From the NCBI GenBank assembly GCA_947846985.1, contig CANTUZ010000004.1, positions 55,529,672 through 55,593,671 of the forward strand: a DNA stretch of 64,000 bases, given 5' to 3'. Below the pieces are notes generated by a model. That model was given only the letters and a program-made list of their open reading frames with translations. It did no database searches and was not told the DNA's origin. The stretch is from Fratercula arctica. Lineage: Eukaryota > Chordata > Aves > Charadriiformes > Alcidae. The translations under genes were made by a program, and so were the position numbers. Positions 37,101-50,300 of this stretch are shown here, in pieces. Position 1 is the stretch's first letter; each line of letters starts with the position of its first letter.

Positions 37101-39287
37101 CCTATTGAAGACCTGTAACAAGTCAAAATATACTAAATGGTAGAGTAAATGAAATAACAAGAAATTTAGTATATGCTCAAGTTCAGTCAAAAAAAAGAAT
37201 CTTACAGCTGTTTTCTGTGATAGCACACAGTTATGTGCCAAATTGTGTAGGCTGATACTTGTTTATGTGTGATCACAAACATGCATTTGTAGAAGCCTAT
37301 ACCCAGTCATGGTAATTAACCAGCTGAAATTACTGAAAACGTGTAAAAAAATATTGCAACCAAAATTCTCTCAACAGAAACGTTTGGTGATATTAAGGTA
37401 ACTGATATGCAAACTAAGTTAACAGTTCACACAACTTACTTTTGTCTGGCAGGAAACACTTGTGAATAAAGTTAAAAAAGCAAATGTCAATCTTTTCCCT
37501 TGAGCCAGCTGCAGATACTGGAGCCGACATAATGAAAACAGAGTGCATTAAAAAAGACCAGACAAGCTTCTCTGGATAAAATGAATGTGTAAGCAAGTTC
37601 TACAGCCCAAACGGGAGGTCACTGAATACTATTCCCTACTTATTTCCTGGCCCTAAATTATAATAAGAAAACCCTATTAGATTTTCTTGATGCCTCAGCT
37701 CTGTAAAGAAGTTTGATCTATATGCTAACGTCAAGAGTAGCCAGACTTTTTTTCTCATGTATTTTTTGGATATAGGTCTGAGTAAGACTGCATGTCTAGA
37801 TTCAGACTTAATGTGACAAGGCATCTCTGTGTTATTTCCATTTTAAATAGCAGGATTAAAATGGATAATCACATTTATATCACAGTCAGGTTTACTTATG
37901 ACACAATGTGTAGTATCTTGCATCCAGGAAAGCGAGAGGAACAGAAGATTGATGGTTATAAATTGTGTTTTTTTGATTCCTATTTTTATGTATATCCGCT
38001 TGTCTACTGTATGAATTATGTAGTTGTAAAACAAAAAATCGGATTATTTTATTTAAGTACCTGAAATGAAACGTAGAGGCCTAGCACTAAGTTTGACCAC
38101 ATAAGCACAAGGCGTAAATAAATCTGTGCCTACCCCCGCTCTTATATCAGTTTGCCTGTATCTGTGTTATTGCTGTGACAGGATAAGATCCTACACATCT
38201 TCTGTGGGTACCAGGCTAGGGATTACCTTCAGCAAAGGATGGAACTGACTGCTAAATTGCTAAGCTCAGTCTGAACTATTTTGCAGTAAAGCAGCCTTAA
38301 TCAGCTTCACTTGGCAGTGAAATTTTCCATTCACGAAAGAGGGTCTCCACACTCAATGCCTGCCAGACCAGCATGACCAAGACGCAGCCCATGCAGGGAT
38401 TCCCTCCAGCCGGCCACTTTTGCCCCAGCAGTGCCTCTAGGAACAGCCATGAGGGCAGCGCACAAAAAAACCTCCATTACTTTATTCCGATTGTGTCCCT
38501 TAGGTCAATTGTAGATATTTTTGAAACAAAGCTCCTTTTGTTGCTGATTTATTTGTTAAAAGCACTGAGTTTTGTCTTGTGTCAGGTTCATGTTATAAAA
38601 GCTAAACTAGATCCTGACTTTGATCTATGACAGATTTATTTTTTTTTAAATACTTGAAAGCAGCAGATATGTCTTTAAAACTTTTAATTTCTGAATATAT
38701 CCTGCTGAAGGATTTGTACTAGACAAATACAGACTCTAACCCACTATGCCTTGGGTCTTAGGAGTGGCATTGTAAGGTAGACCTTCATAAGGAGACTTTT
38801 TCTCCCAGGAGGCACTACATCGTTACTCCAACACATGTAATCTTTGTCTATCCAAAAGCTCAAGTGTTATGAAATGATTAACAAGAAATAATGTCTTTAT
38901 CAACACAGTCATGCTCTGAGATTCACCCTGCAGTGAAAATGGGCCCATATGCACTCTGGCCATTGACAAATACCATGTCCTAGGAAGGTGCTGGGTCGCT
39001 ATCTGTTTTCTACTGCTGATTCTTTCTGATTACATTTTGCCCAATAGAGTGATATAAATCTGAGTACTTTTCCACTGACAAATTTGCTCCATAAAGACTG
39101 CACACATTTACATTTGAGATCTGGAACGAGGATGAATTTGTGACTAGGGAGTAATTAGTAACTCCCTGCATCTGAAAGAATTCAGTATCTTATATTCCAA
39201 ATGAATCACCGAGTATTTTTTTGGATTTCACTTATTAGACATACTTAGCAGTGCTTTCATAGGACTGAGCAAAGAATATGTTGCTTT

Positions 39288-39316
39288 TTCCAATTGCAAA
39301 ATTAATGCAATTGGAA
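39288..39316. repeat. 11-bp inverted repeat with 7-nt loop
   Basis: ttccaattgca at 39288-39298 is followed, after aaattaa, by its exact reverse complement at 39306-39316. Each arm contains the caattg palindrome. A chance or template-switch origin is likely. Confidence 0.85.
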
Positions 39317-39860
39317 TTTTCTATTGGCAAAACAAATTAGCGTGGTAGGCAATTTTGGAAGCCAACTGTTTGCTCGTGTAGGCAACTATTTATGGCTCCT
39401 TAAAATTATAGATGATGAGCTGTATAAATATTTCTCTTGGATAAAATTAATGGTCTTCAGTGCCAGGTAACTTTTTCCCCTCAAATCAATATGCAATAGC
39501 ATATTGACTAAAGACTGTTTTTTCACCTCACAATTTATTAGTTACAATGAGGCTTTCGTAATGATGATTAATGAAAGTCACAGAAATTATGTGAGCTGAT
39601 GGCAATATCTGAGAGCACTGGATCTGGGCAGACAGAGCACCTATCTTCTGTTACATAGGGAGAAGGAATAAAGCGTCTTGCTTTCATCCCCCCCAAAACA
39701 CTGGGATGAATTATTAACCAATCGAACAGTCTGACAGCCACTAGAGGAGACTAAGGTGATAAGAACGGCCAAAACAGATTTGCTCAGTGCAGATCAGTGT
39801 GACTTCTTTCACTGTCAGGGAGGAAGCTGAGTTGATAGAAAGAAAATGAAAAACATGATA

Positions 39861-39908
39861 GATTTTGACTTCAGTAAGCCTTTTGACACAGTTCCACATG
39901 ACATTTTG
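39861..39908 (+). mobile_element. LINE reverse-transcriptase fragment (DFSKxFDTVPHDIL), plus orientation
   Basis: Translation on the plus strand gives DFSKPFDTVPHDIL at 39867-39908, preceded by ID-F. This is the conserved reverse-transcriptase block DFSKAFDTVPHDIL of CR1/L2/L3-clade LINEs, with one Ala-to-Pro change. The flanking codons to the left are too decayed to extend the match. The piece abuts an oppositely oriented fragment from a later part of the same type of protein. It is an inactive relic. Confidence 0.8.
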
Positions 39909-40003
39909 TATTTGTGTATATTATTTTTTTCCTTCCCAAAATGTAGTACTGAGTGCCTTTCCTTGCTGAATTTCATCTTACCAATTTCAGGCCACATGTC
40001 CAA
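39905..40003 (-). mobile_element. LINE reverse-transcriptase C-terminal fragment, minus orientation
   Basis: Read on the minus strand, the product is LDMWPEIGKMKFSKERHSVL, then HFGKEKNNIHKYK. This resembles the segment L..W...W.MKFN..KC.VLHFG.KN...YKM found after the catalytic core of CR1/L2-type reverse transcriptases. The expected Cys is His here. Upstream on the minus strand (40075-40004) the frame stays open with a less certain match. The fragment points toward the plus-strand piece at 39861-39908 and meets it at about 39902-39910. Confidence 0.72.
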
Positions 40004-41284
40004 TTTCTTATGATATTCCATAGTTCTTTTCCATAGTACTTTTAAGTTTCTCCCTTCGGAGAGTTTGAACGACATAATTGATTATAAAGGTTCTTTGTTA
40101 CCTCTCACATATTATTAATGGATATTTTTATGATTAATTGACTCAGGATAAACCAGCACAGAATTCCATTTGATATTTCTTTGTATGACAGTTCTACAGT
40201 TAGCTGAGCATCCACACTGTTAACATTTCATCCAGCCCACACCTACTGTATCTGATATTTTCTAATCTCAACAGGATGGACTTTTTCATACAATATGTAT
40301 GAAAAACTGTGAAATTCACTACTTTAGGATGCCGTGGGTTCTAGAAACATACAAAAGTTGAAAAGTAACTAGAAAAATTCAAAGAAAAAAATTCTATCCA
40401 GGCTATTAAAGGCCAAAATATTACCTTCTAATTCTGGTACTCCTTGAGCAACAGCTTGTCAGGGTGAGGGGAGCAAAAGGGGAAAATGCCATGTTTGCCC
40501 CATTCTTGTACTCTCCTCTACTTACAGCCTATTGGGGATTATGGGTAGATGAGGGTTGATTCTGACCTAGTGCGAACAATGTCATATGGGACTCCATTGT
40601 CCTACTAAAAATCAGTTTATAGCAAAACTTCCTCAGAACCCTCGAGATTAAAGTTTTTGTCACCTCATTTTTCCACTCGCTACGATTGGCTGTCACTGGA
40701 ACGTATTTCTTCTTGTTCTGACCCCAGTGGAGCCACAGAGTTTCAATGGAGATATCCTGTATTACCCCTTGGATACCATGAAAGAAATGTGTTAGGGATG
40801 AGAAGAACTACTGCAGTGTCTGGAGTGACCTTATTTTAACTGCCATGCCCTCAGCAGGGAATCCCTTCGTGCACGTTAAGATCTATTAACATTAAAAGAA
40901 ACACAGAACAAGTCTAAGAGCCCTTTCTCGTGACATCCCAAAGCAGAATAACATCATCTCACCTAAGAAAGCTGGCTTCCTTGACTCCTGTGTAATACTG
41001 CAAAGGATTTCCTATATTCTTTTACGGCCTACTACTGAATTATATTTTAACTCATTCCAGGCTTCGCATGGCTTGTCTCCGTCACAGGCTTTGGAAGGCA
41101 CATTAGTAACACCTTGATGCATCACCTTTGGGAAATGCTTAAGGCATAATCTTCTCGATACAGTCACAGCTAGCCTTTTTCTGTGAACATTACATAAAGA
41201 CCAAATGTGGTGCCACAGATGGCAACATTGGATGTGGGATGCTTAATTTGAATAACATTGTCTTTTATTCTTTGCTGGTGTCAT

Positions 41285-41302
41285 GGGGGGCGGGGGGCGG
41301 GG
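41285..41302 (+). repeat. G-rich 18-mer (G6-C-G6-C-G4)
   Basis: The plus strand carries three long G runs separated by single C bases in otherwise AT-rich intron. It may adopt a G-quadruplex as DNA on the plus strand; on the SLC2A9 transcript it would be a C-rich tract. Confidence 0.85.
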
Positions 41303-44300
41303 AGTCTTCACACATTTACTTCTGTCTCTCTTTCCATTCAGCCTGTTGCCTTGTCAAAGAAAGGCATTGGCAAATGGTTCTTTCTGTCCACTAAGACAAC
41401 TAAATTAAATTAACCTCAATTACTAAAAATTACAAAAAAGCCATAGTAACCAATCTTACTAAAGACCAACTAAGTTTGTGGAGTCCCTTTACTGAAGAAT
41501 TTACAGAACAGAATTCTAATAAACACATATTTGTCAGGGAATTATTTAGGTATATTCCATCCTTCTTAAAAGCATGGCATTAGGTTAGATAACTTACGGC
41601 TGCAACACATGCATAAGTAGGAAATCTATTCAGAATTTCATTCCAGAGGAGAGCAAACTACTTCAGAAGCAAACTGAAATTAATGGCACTCTCATTAAAA
41701 AGTAGCTTGTCTAGCAAGTCCTCTAAACTGAATCTGTGTTCAGTGCAATGGGTGGAGAAATACACAATTAACTGAAAAATATACAGAAAGTTTATATCAC
41801 CTCCTCAGAGAGAAGTCAGGACACCAAGTATGGAATGCTAACATACAGGTATTTTGTGAAGTAAATTAGGAAGTGATGGTGTAAGCAGAAGTTGCAGCCA
41901 AATTATATTAATTAAAAGAAAATGGCGATGCACGTGTTTCATTTTTCAGTGTCTTCTTTATGTGGCTTTTGTTTGAGAGGAAGACGGATGGAGCTGTACA
42001 CAAAGCACGCGACTAGTGGGCGTATCAAGTGATCTGAGGCAACATAGAGCTATAAAGAGGACGGGATGTTATTTGCCTTTCCTCAAGGACCACATTATTA
42101 CTATTATGCTGCTGCTCCCAGAAGACACGTTAAAGGGACACTTTCAAATTTTTCCGCAGTTTGAATGATATTTTATCTCCTAAATATTATTTTGCTTCTC
42201 TACAAAATATATCTATTTCAGTCTTTTCCTTTAGCATTCATATGGGCCTCCTCAATGGAGCTCATCAACACCTATGTATTCTTACTGAGGCCCAGAGTCT
42301 CATGCCCACCTAACATATGCATAACGATCGGAGACAGTACATGATTTCATTGTGGACATCTCCAATAGCTATTTCATTTACAAGAACAAAAACTCTATTT
42401 CTATTACCAATAGGGGAGTATTTACTGCAATTCTGGAATTTATTGTTAGTAAAATTTGGGTTCTGCTAGCAAGCACAATATATTAAGAAATACCAGGAAA
42501 ATTATGTTCTCCCCTTGCTTTGTCCTGCTTCTTCCCTTCTTCCCTCTAAGTAGTACATCAGACATATGCACCTGACTTAAAGCTGTCAAATAGATTAAAA
42601 AAAAAAGAGGAAAAAAGCTGAGAGGTTGAGAGTGGGAGGAAATCCCCCATCCTTAGTTCTAGCCATGAAAAACATTTAGAGGAAATTACTTGTAGAAATG
42701 AGAAGCTGCAAAACCTTAAACTGAAAAACCAAATTCATGTTGTTGTTCCTTTAAACGGCATCAATGAAACACTTATGAAGATTACTGAAATAAAATTAAG
42801 GCTACAAAGCAGCATTTCTCTTGAACTGAAAGAGCAAATTTGAAGGGAATGGAGATATCAATACATCAGCATTTCCAGAAGCACAGCAAATAGCTTAAAC
42901 AGAAGAAGTATTAAAAAACACTCTTGGGCATAAAAAAAGGTTACCATACATACCAGGAACCAAAGCAGACACATCCACCTCATTATGTGTGAACAGCGTG
43001 CTCTGAATAAGTCCCACAAACTGATAGCACAGAAGGAACTGAAAAGATGACAGACCCTATTTATAGAACGGCTTTAATATCATGGAATCATCTCCATGCA
43101 ATTTTCATCCGTTTCCACAAAAAAGAGGTGTATTCTTGACTTAAATCACTGGAAGAATTATCATTATTATTTTCACATATATCTTAAACAAGAAGCATTT
43201 CTGCAGTATCATGAAGAAGAAGTTGTAAGAGGTAGAGATTTTCACACTTCACTATTTCCACCTATTAAAAAGAATGTCCCTTTAATTAAAGAAAAAAAAT
43301 ATGGTTTACCCAAAAATAGATTTGTGGAAATTTACAAAGATCAGAAGCAGATCTTATGCAACCTTTGAGAGTCCTTATGTCCTAGACTATAAGAAAATAC
43401 ACTTGATAGTTGGATTTAGTTTAACATTTTATAGGTCATAAGCTGTTGCTCTGCCACTGGAGAGGATTTTTTTGCCAAAACCATTCTTCTGACATTTAAA
43501 AATGCTTGTTTGGTGTGTCCAGTATTGTGCAAATACAGTTAGTATAGAATATATGAAGATAAGGAAAAATCCTAACAAAGAAAGAGTATTTACTTTTTTG
43601 CAACTTCCCATTTCAAAGACTTCTTCCATTGTTTCTTATTTATTGCAGTGCAAACAAAAGTGTATTTCCTTTAGCAGTTAATGGTGTATCTAAACCTTTC
43701 AGGTTTAGTTTGCTTGTTTAGTGTATTTTTTTTTTTCCTAGTCAACTTTTCTATTTTGAATTAGGAAAGAAAAAAATGTGCCTGGATATTTTTTTCTATT
43801 AACATCTTCCTCTCTGTTCAGTGCATAGCAAAGGTACGCAACCTACTCAGGAGTTCACGTGTTATGAAAGAATGCCTCCTTGCCCTCGGTGAATGAGATA
43901 GCAGAAGTCAACACAACATGGGACAATCTTGTTCTAGCATGCTGGGTTATTTTTTCAACAAGCTGGGTTACAAACACTTATTCCCATATTTTTAAATGGC
44001 TGAAGAATTTTCCTCAAGGTTTGTAAGCTGCTATAGAAAACATGTCATTAAAGCATGCCCAGTAAGAAGTATGTCTGTTTCTGTGATCCATACTGGACAC
44101 ACCCCGCCGTGTCCTGAGCCTTCTCCAGCAACGCTGCCTGCTTCCCAGCAGGCACACGAGAAGACTCTGACATGTGAATAAACTGCTACCAGGTAAAGTC
44201 ATTTATGAGTTATCACTAAATATACTTTGGGCCTTGCTGTTCCTGCCTTCTTTTTCTTCACTCATACAAAGCACCTCAGGATATATCAACTTTTTATGCT

Positions 44301-44506
44301 CCTTGTATGCAACTAGAGAGCATCTTCTTACGAAAAAAATAGCCCAAGCCACAAAACTGAGTTTAGGATTAATATTTTCAAATGCTTTATCAGCCATTAC
44401 ACTTAATCCTCAATATACTATTTGTTTATATTTTAACCTGTGTAAGGAAATAAAATCAGTAATTTAAATATCAAGCATGTTAATGGATTTTTATAACCAT
44501 ACTTAC

Positions 44507-44617
44507 AGAAAAAACAGCAGCCAGAGTCTCAACAGCACCAGTACTTAGAGTAACATAGGGGATTGTTTCATGATTGATCCCAGCTTCACTAAAGATGTTG
44601 TTTGTGTAGTACCAGAT
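44507..44617 (-). CDS. SLC2A9: SLC2A9 (GLUT9) coding exon, third in window: rest of helix 7, extracellular loop, start of helix 8
   Basis: The exon is 111 bp (37 codons), phase 0 at both ends. It reads [20 protein letters not shown], then [17 protein letters not shown], matching human GLUT9 IWFYTNSIFGKAGIP...[17 protein letters not shown]. The first codon is the Ile of the NxI motif in helix 7 (human I335), which work on GLUT proteins links to fructose handling; it is conserved here. The extracellular loop differs from human (EAGINHETI rather than KAGIPLAKI). The acceptor is tgatacag before ATCTGG and the donor is TTTTCT followed by gtaagt. The intron before it is 5.7 kb and the one after it 11.2 kb. 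Confidence 0.96.
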
Positions 44618-47288
44618 CTGTATCAGAGAAAAGAAAATGAGTTATTAATCATTATGTCTTGGAGTACAAGATGCCGGCATTCAGTTCAAGCACCTGATCT
44701 GCCACAGACCAGACTTGTTACAACACTGAGCACCCCTGAATGATTGAGGGCTGGGCAGGACAACAAATGAAGGAAAGGTGCAACTTTCAGGTGGATTAGT
44801 CACAACACTGCTGCTGTACTTCTGCTTGCAGACCCAGGCAGAATTACAAGCAGCTTTAACTCAATTTAGCTTAATTCACTTTAGGAGTAAATCAAAGAAA
44901 CTCACTTTAAGCTTGAACAAGAGGCTACAAATAGGTTTCATGTGGTTGAGCCCCACTGCTTAAAAAGCAGGTTTGGGTGGCTTTATGGAATACCTCAATG
45001 GCACATAACAACAGGAGAGAACAGGAAAGGGATGCTGAGAGGCACTGCAAAACCTGCTCCTTTTCAGACAGGTGTGAGATTTATCTCACTTTAACCTCAC
45101 TGCAATGTGGACATCAGCAGTCAAGCCATCACCCTAATCTCTCTATTATCAACAGAAAGAAAAGATATTTTTAGAGTGAGAGTCTTTTTGTGAAAAGTAA
45201 AGAGCTGCTTTTAGGATTAAATGAATCATAGGCTAGAAGGAGTTGTCATTAACGGACAGAAACACAGGGAGCATACAGTTACCAGCCTAGAGGAAGACTT
45301 TTGTGTTTGGTCAGTAAAACCATACCCAGTGGTGACAATATCCAGACGGAGAATATATATACTTTAAAATAACAAGCCTGGTGAGTATCAAAGCCCCATT
45401 CACATCACAACTAAGCTCTGAAGACCATATGATATTTTTGACTCAAGGTGACAACAAAGAACTAGCCAAAGATTTTGGCTGCCAAAAGCATGCAACAAGG
45501 AGAGACTGCCTTGGAGAGAGAAAAGATAATTGATTTACTAGAGAAGATGAAAACCAAGTGAAACAACTGATTATGAGAAGAAAATAAAGTTCTAAACCAC
45601 GTCTGATTACCTATGGCAACAAAACTGAAAGCCAGAGATGATAATGGCACTAAACGTAAAATTAGTAGTGATATTTTTTTTTCCATATGCTGTCCATGTG
45701 ACAAGCCCTAACAGGGTGAGCAGTGCTAAAGAAAAAGCTTGTCTGATGAATGGAAGTGTTTGGATCGCATGACGAAAACCCTGCTGCCTGCCAGCATATT
45801 ATGCACATGCTACATGCATTCATCAAGCTACTAACTCAGGAGCTTTGTAAAAAAAAAATACTAAATTCCCAACTAGCCCTTCAGCAAAGCTGCTTGTCCC
45901 AGATCAAAGAAGAAAATCCAACTCATCTTACATAAAGCAAAAGTAAAATAAAGTACCAAGGACTAAAAAGACACCTATATCATCCTACAGATAAAGAAAA
46001 GCTGACTTAAGGCTTTTATGCCTACTGCTGGCACATGAGCTCTGATGCAGTGACAGCAAGTGATAGCAGCAAACTTCTCCATATGAAATAATCTGCCTTC
46101 ACATAGCATGCACTGGTGTTAACGGCGCATTTCATTGGCCTTGCTGATGCAGAGCACGACTGAAGCAAAACCAAGGAGCAGCTCCCAATTCCCTCTGAAA
46201 TGTTTATGACAACCGATAAATTTTTTGGGACCCTGTCAATCTATTCACCTCCCATACCCCTACCCAGTGATTATAAGGAAAACAAGGTAGCACAAAACTC
46301 CTATAAAAATAATTTTTCCCCCCTTACTACAAGTTACAAGACTGAAAAAATCATGCAATGGAAGTCATAAACTATGTAATTTAGGCATTTCATTCTTGAT
46401 ACCAGTTTTGCATAGCAGGTAGAGATAAAAACGATGGTGACAATGCAGGTATGCAGACCTTGAGAGAGAACAAGAATAAAGAGGCCAAAGAGTCACTTAA
46501 GCAGACACCTCCCAAATGCAATTTGCCAAAATGTAATAACTAGAACATAAGACATTTCACAAGTGGTTTTACAGAAGAGCATGACTGACCATTGACAACA
46601 GGAATGGTAGTAATACAGCTAGATTAGAAACCTGGCAAAGACAGCATGAGGTTCACTGAGTTATTAGCCCTCTGTAGCAGCGCAGAAATAAATTAGGGTA
46701 AAAATTAACAAGGTGTACACATTTGAAAACAATAAAAGTGAACGTTTTTCAGCCTGTGTATCATTAAACAGAGCAATATGTTGCTCTAGGGCATTACTGA
46801 GAAAAACTTACTAGGCTAATGACAATTACTCTAAGTTATTTTTCTAACATGATTTTTGTTAGCTAATTATTTGGGCTAAAAGTTTTGGAACAAAAGAGCT
46901 GTGGAAAAATGGGGCAGAAGGTCCAAAAACCCAGACATAACTGCTGTCTAGTCCAAATCAACACAGGGACATGCAAGTTCCTGTGTCCATGCTGGGTTTC
47001 TGTTGCTTCACAGACAGAAATAAAACTTCATCATTTTGGTTAGTTAAACAGCCATATCTCCTCAGTCTGAATTCTGTGAGTTCAGAAACAACCTTTTCGC
47101 ATTCATGTCTGTAGATTACAGTTAGCTGCATGGAAGTTGTGTACTTTGCTTATCATAAGCTTTTATTCCTATAAACTCTTAGCTTAGTGGCATGTGTTAC
47201 ATGTTATCAATGGCGTTCCCAAACTTTTTCACACCAGAAACCCCTCTAGCATTGTCTCAATTTTCCAGTCCTTTTCTTTCTCATCCAG

Positions 47289-47320
47289 AAAGAAAAAAAG
47301 AAAAAAAAAAAAAAAAAAAG
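47289..47320 (+). repeat. A-rich simple tract
   Basis: A runs broken by single G bases and ending in A19. Confidence 0.9.
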
Positions 47321-49395
47321 ACAGGCAACAACATAGACATATACTGTGTTGCATGCTGGATGCATACTGCATACTCATCCCTTCCTACACTACCTGCTGC
47401 TAGGTCTTCTCTACAGCAAGTGTGAAGCACATGCTCTTGGTAGGTCTTTGGCATGCTGAAAACATGCATTGCTGCATGGCCCCCCATCCCCTACATGATT
47501 TCTTGCCATTTGAAATACAGTCCCTGCCTTAAGCAGAGACCCCACAGAAGCCTAGGGATTCCACTTGGGAATGACCCTGGTCAAAGCAATATGCAGCGCA
47601 GTGTATTTCTTGATATGAAAAGGGATGAAGTTCACCAATAAGAACTTCACTGTAGTTTTGCGTCTTCTTTAGAACTGAGATATAATGGTGGAAGATAAAT
47701 AAATTTATTATGGATTATATGTATCACAGATAAATTTTATCAGATGAAGAGAGACTAATAGAGATTCATTTATTTATGCCAACTTATGTCAGGCTGTCTG
47801 GTATTTCATTATAATTGAATATATTAATATAATCAGGGCTTCACCATGATTTCTGCTCCATGTGGAAACAAACAAATGTACTGTTTTTAAGCTAAACAAT
47901 TTTTTACTGGAAAGTACAAGCCTTAAAAGGAAGCAAGCGTTCTCAGATACCAGCAGGATACCGAAGTCTGCCAGTTGGTAATTTCCCCTGAGAATGACCT
48001 GAGACTCTCGCCTGAAAGAAGTCCAATTTCCCATATGTCCTGCCCATATGGCAGTTGTGGAAAAGACTAGACTGACTAACAGGGCACTACAGACAAAGCA
48101 AACGGTGGGAGCTATGAGTGAGAATGAAGCATTGGCAGCCAGTTAAACCTTGCTGATGCTGATCAGCAGATCAGCTCAGATGCAGCCAGGCAAACCAAGA
48201 TGTGGGTTGAGCATTATCTGTCACACCTGTACCTGCCCCCTGATCTCTGAGCTTCAGGCGACTTGAGCAAGATCAGCCAAGAAAGCCATACAGAAGAGAC
48301 AAGGACACCTGGTCTCTTAATCAAGTGGTCCAACTATTGCTCTTGATCTCTCATCATCTGCTTGTTTTTCCTGGATGAACTATTTAAAAAAAAAAAAAAA
48401 TCAACTTCAGAATGCAAATTTTGTACGAATAATTTTTTTTTTTCATGTTTAGTGGCATTATGTGGGAGGAGAAACAAAGTAATAATAATAATTAAAAAAA
48501 AAAGGCAAGGCTTAAAACAGCCAATTGATATACAGGTTTCCTGACAAAATAGTTTTTCTGAGGCATATTTTCACAAAGTGGCCACCTAATGATACCTTAA
48601 AACAGCTCTGGTATTCATTTTGGACTGGACATGTCTCACTATTGCCCCACACCCTCATTCAAGCTATAAGAGTGTGGCTATATTCTGCCATGGAGTACTG
48701 GACAATTTCTGTCATCCTCAGTGCCACAAAACTCTCCTCTTTCCCCTGAAAATTTAGTTGTGGCATTCTTTTTTTTTTTTTTAGGCAATGTGCTTCATTA
48801 TTTTAACAGTCTGTTTCTTACTATAAGTGTCATTTTATTTCACTTCTGCGTTGATAAATCTTAGAAAGACTGGATGACAAGATAATTCCATTTCTTTTCT
48901 TAAAAAAGTATCCACAATGAGGAACAAAATAGCCTGTCACTAGCACCAAAACCCTACTATTAGAAGAAAATACCACCTATACAAACGTTTTTATAGTTCT
49001 CTCCACAGTACGAAAAAATCTTCTAGCTCCCTCCTAGTATTTCGTTAAAAACTTTTAGATACCAGAATTCTAATTGCATTAATCTTTCAAATGGTCTTGG
49101 ACAAATTACTTTGTATTAGGAGTTTTAAAGCTATAGAGATACCCGAGATAAGCCTGAACTAGCTGTCTTTGGCACACTTATTATCACTGATTAGCCCTGG
49201 GGTAAAAAAAAAAAAATAATAGCTGAAGTACGGTGTCATGCACAAAGCCACAGTGAGAAGCCATGCTCTGTTCATTAATTGCCCTTCCTACACATAAGCA
49301 ATTAATGCCTTCGAATTATGATGAAAACCCTGTTAGCTTTGAGGTGCTTCATGAGAAAATTTGTGTTGTGCAACATAAAGCATCTAACCCAAATG

Positions 49396-49630
49396 TCACA
49401 AGCTGCAGCAAGGAAAGTTCTGGCTGAATATAAAGAGAATGCTTTTCACAGTGTAAGAGGTGAGAATAGCTGGCACAGGTTGCTCAGGGAGGTCATGGAC
49501 TCTTCAACTTGGAGATATTCAAAACTCACCTGCACAAAGCCCTCAGTAGCCTGAGTCAACCCTGAAGTCAGTCCTGCTCTGGGCATGGTGCTGGATCAGA
49601 TGACCTCCAATCTAAATTGTCCTGTGACCC
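49396..49630 (+). mobile_element. CR1 LINE 3' fragment, plus orientation
   Basis: The sense-strand CR1 3' region is recognisable in order: a diverged ggaaagttctggctgaat, then tggcacaggttgctcaggg, aggtcatggactcttcaac, ttggagatattcaaaactc, and the terminal ggatcagatgacctccaat followed by a decayed tail. It is antisense to SLC2A9. It lies about 670 bp downstream of the helix 7 exon acceptor-donor unit in genomic order. Edges are approximate. Confidence 0.88.
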
Positions 49631-50300
49631 TCTCCTAGCTGATGCAATGGGCTCAGATAGATGGAAAAGGAGAACTTGGAATCCGTTAGCCTTAGACACG
49701 CATTGATGGTCAACGGGACTTCTGTCTATTGACTGTTTGGTGTCTTTTTTCCTCTTTTGCTCCACTTTCCAAGAAAGGCATATTGAAGTGCAGCTTATTC
49801 TTCAAATTGTATGAAACAACAACAAAAATCAAAGATCCAGTGCAACCTCTTAAAATCACTTACAGGAACTTTTGCTGACTTCTATAAGCACACAACTGAA
49901 TTAATCCAAGCAGAAATGTCTACTGAAAGACCAAGTTTACCTAACGAACAAACATGAGGCATATCAGACCAGATCTTAAGTGACCAGAAGCAGAGAATCT
50001 GAGTAACAGAAGCAGAAGCTGCACACTTTCTTTGCTGATCTGTACTACCTTTTCACGTATTCCTTCAAACTTAACACAATATGGCTTCCCCCCCCCTTTT
50101 TTTTTTGTTTAAAAAAACCCACAAATTATACAGCTCTCCATGGAGCTGCCCACATGCTGGGGTAACAAAATAATTATGAATAAGAAACAGTCGAAAACAG
50201 AAAGTCATAGAGATTGCTGAATGATATAGCACAAGCTTTGCATTAAAAAGAAAGAAAGGAGCACACCAGGAGATGTCATGGCCCAAAGAAGGACACTTAC

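Larger units (their letters stand above)
33330..44506 (-). other. SLC2A9: SLC2A9 intron of 11177 bp
   Basis: The intron has GT-AG ends. It holds the best-preserved CR1 fragment of the window (33841-33989), two facing LINE reverse-transcriptase pieces (39861-40003), a G-rich 18-mer (41285-41302) and short inverted repeats at 34108-34131 and 39288-39316. Nothing else coding was recognised. Confidence 0.85.
44618..50300 (-). other. SLC2A9: SLC2A9 intron of 5683 bp
   Basis: The intron separates the two halves of helix 7, splitting GLNA from IWYYTN. It has GT-AG ends. It contains one plus-strand CR1 3' fragment at 49396-49630, an A-rich tract at 47289-47320, and a possible hAT-type terminal sequence near 47208-47246. 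The rest is unremarkable AT-rich sequence. Confidence 0.85.

Noticed and set aside
47281..47403. Lys-rich open frames over the A tract at 47289-47320
   Set aside because: They are translations of the homopolymer and its edges.
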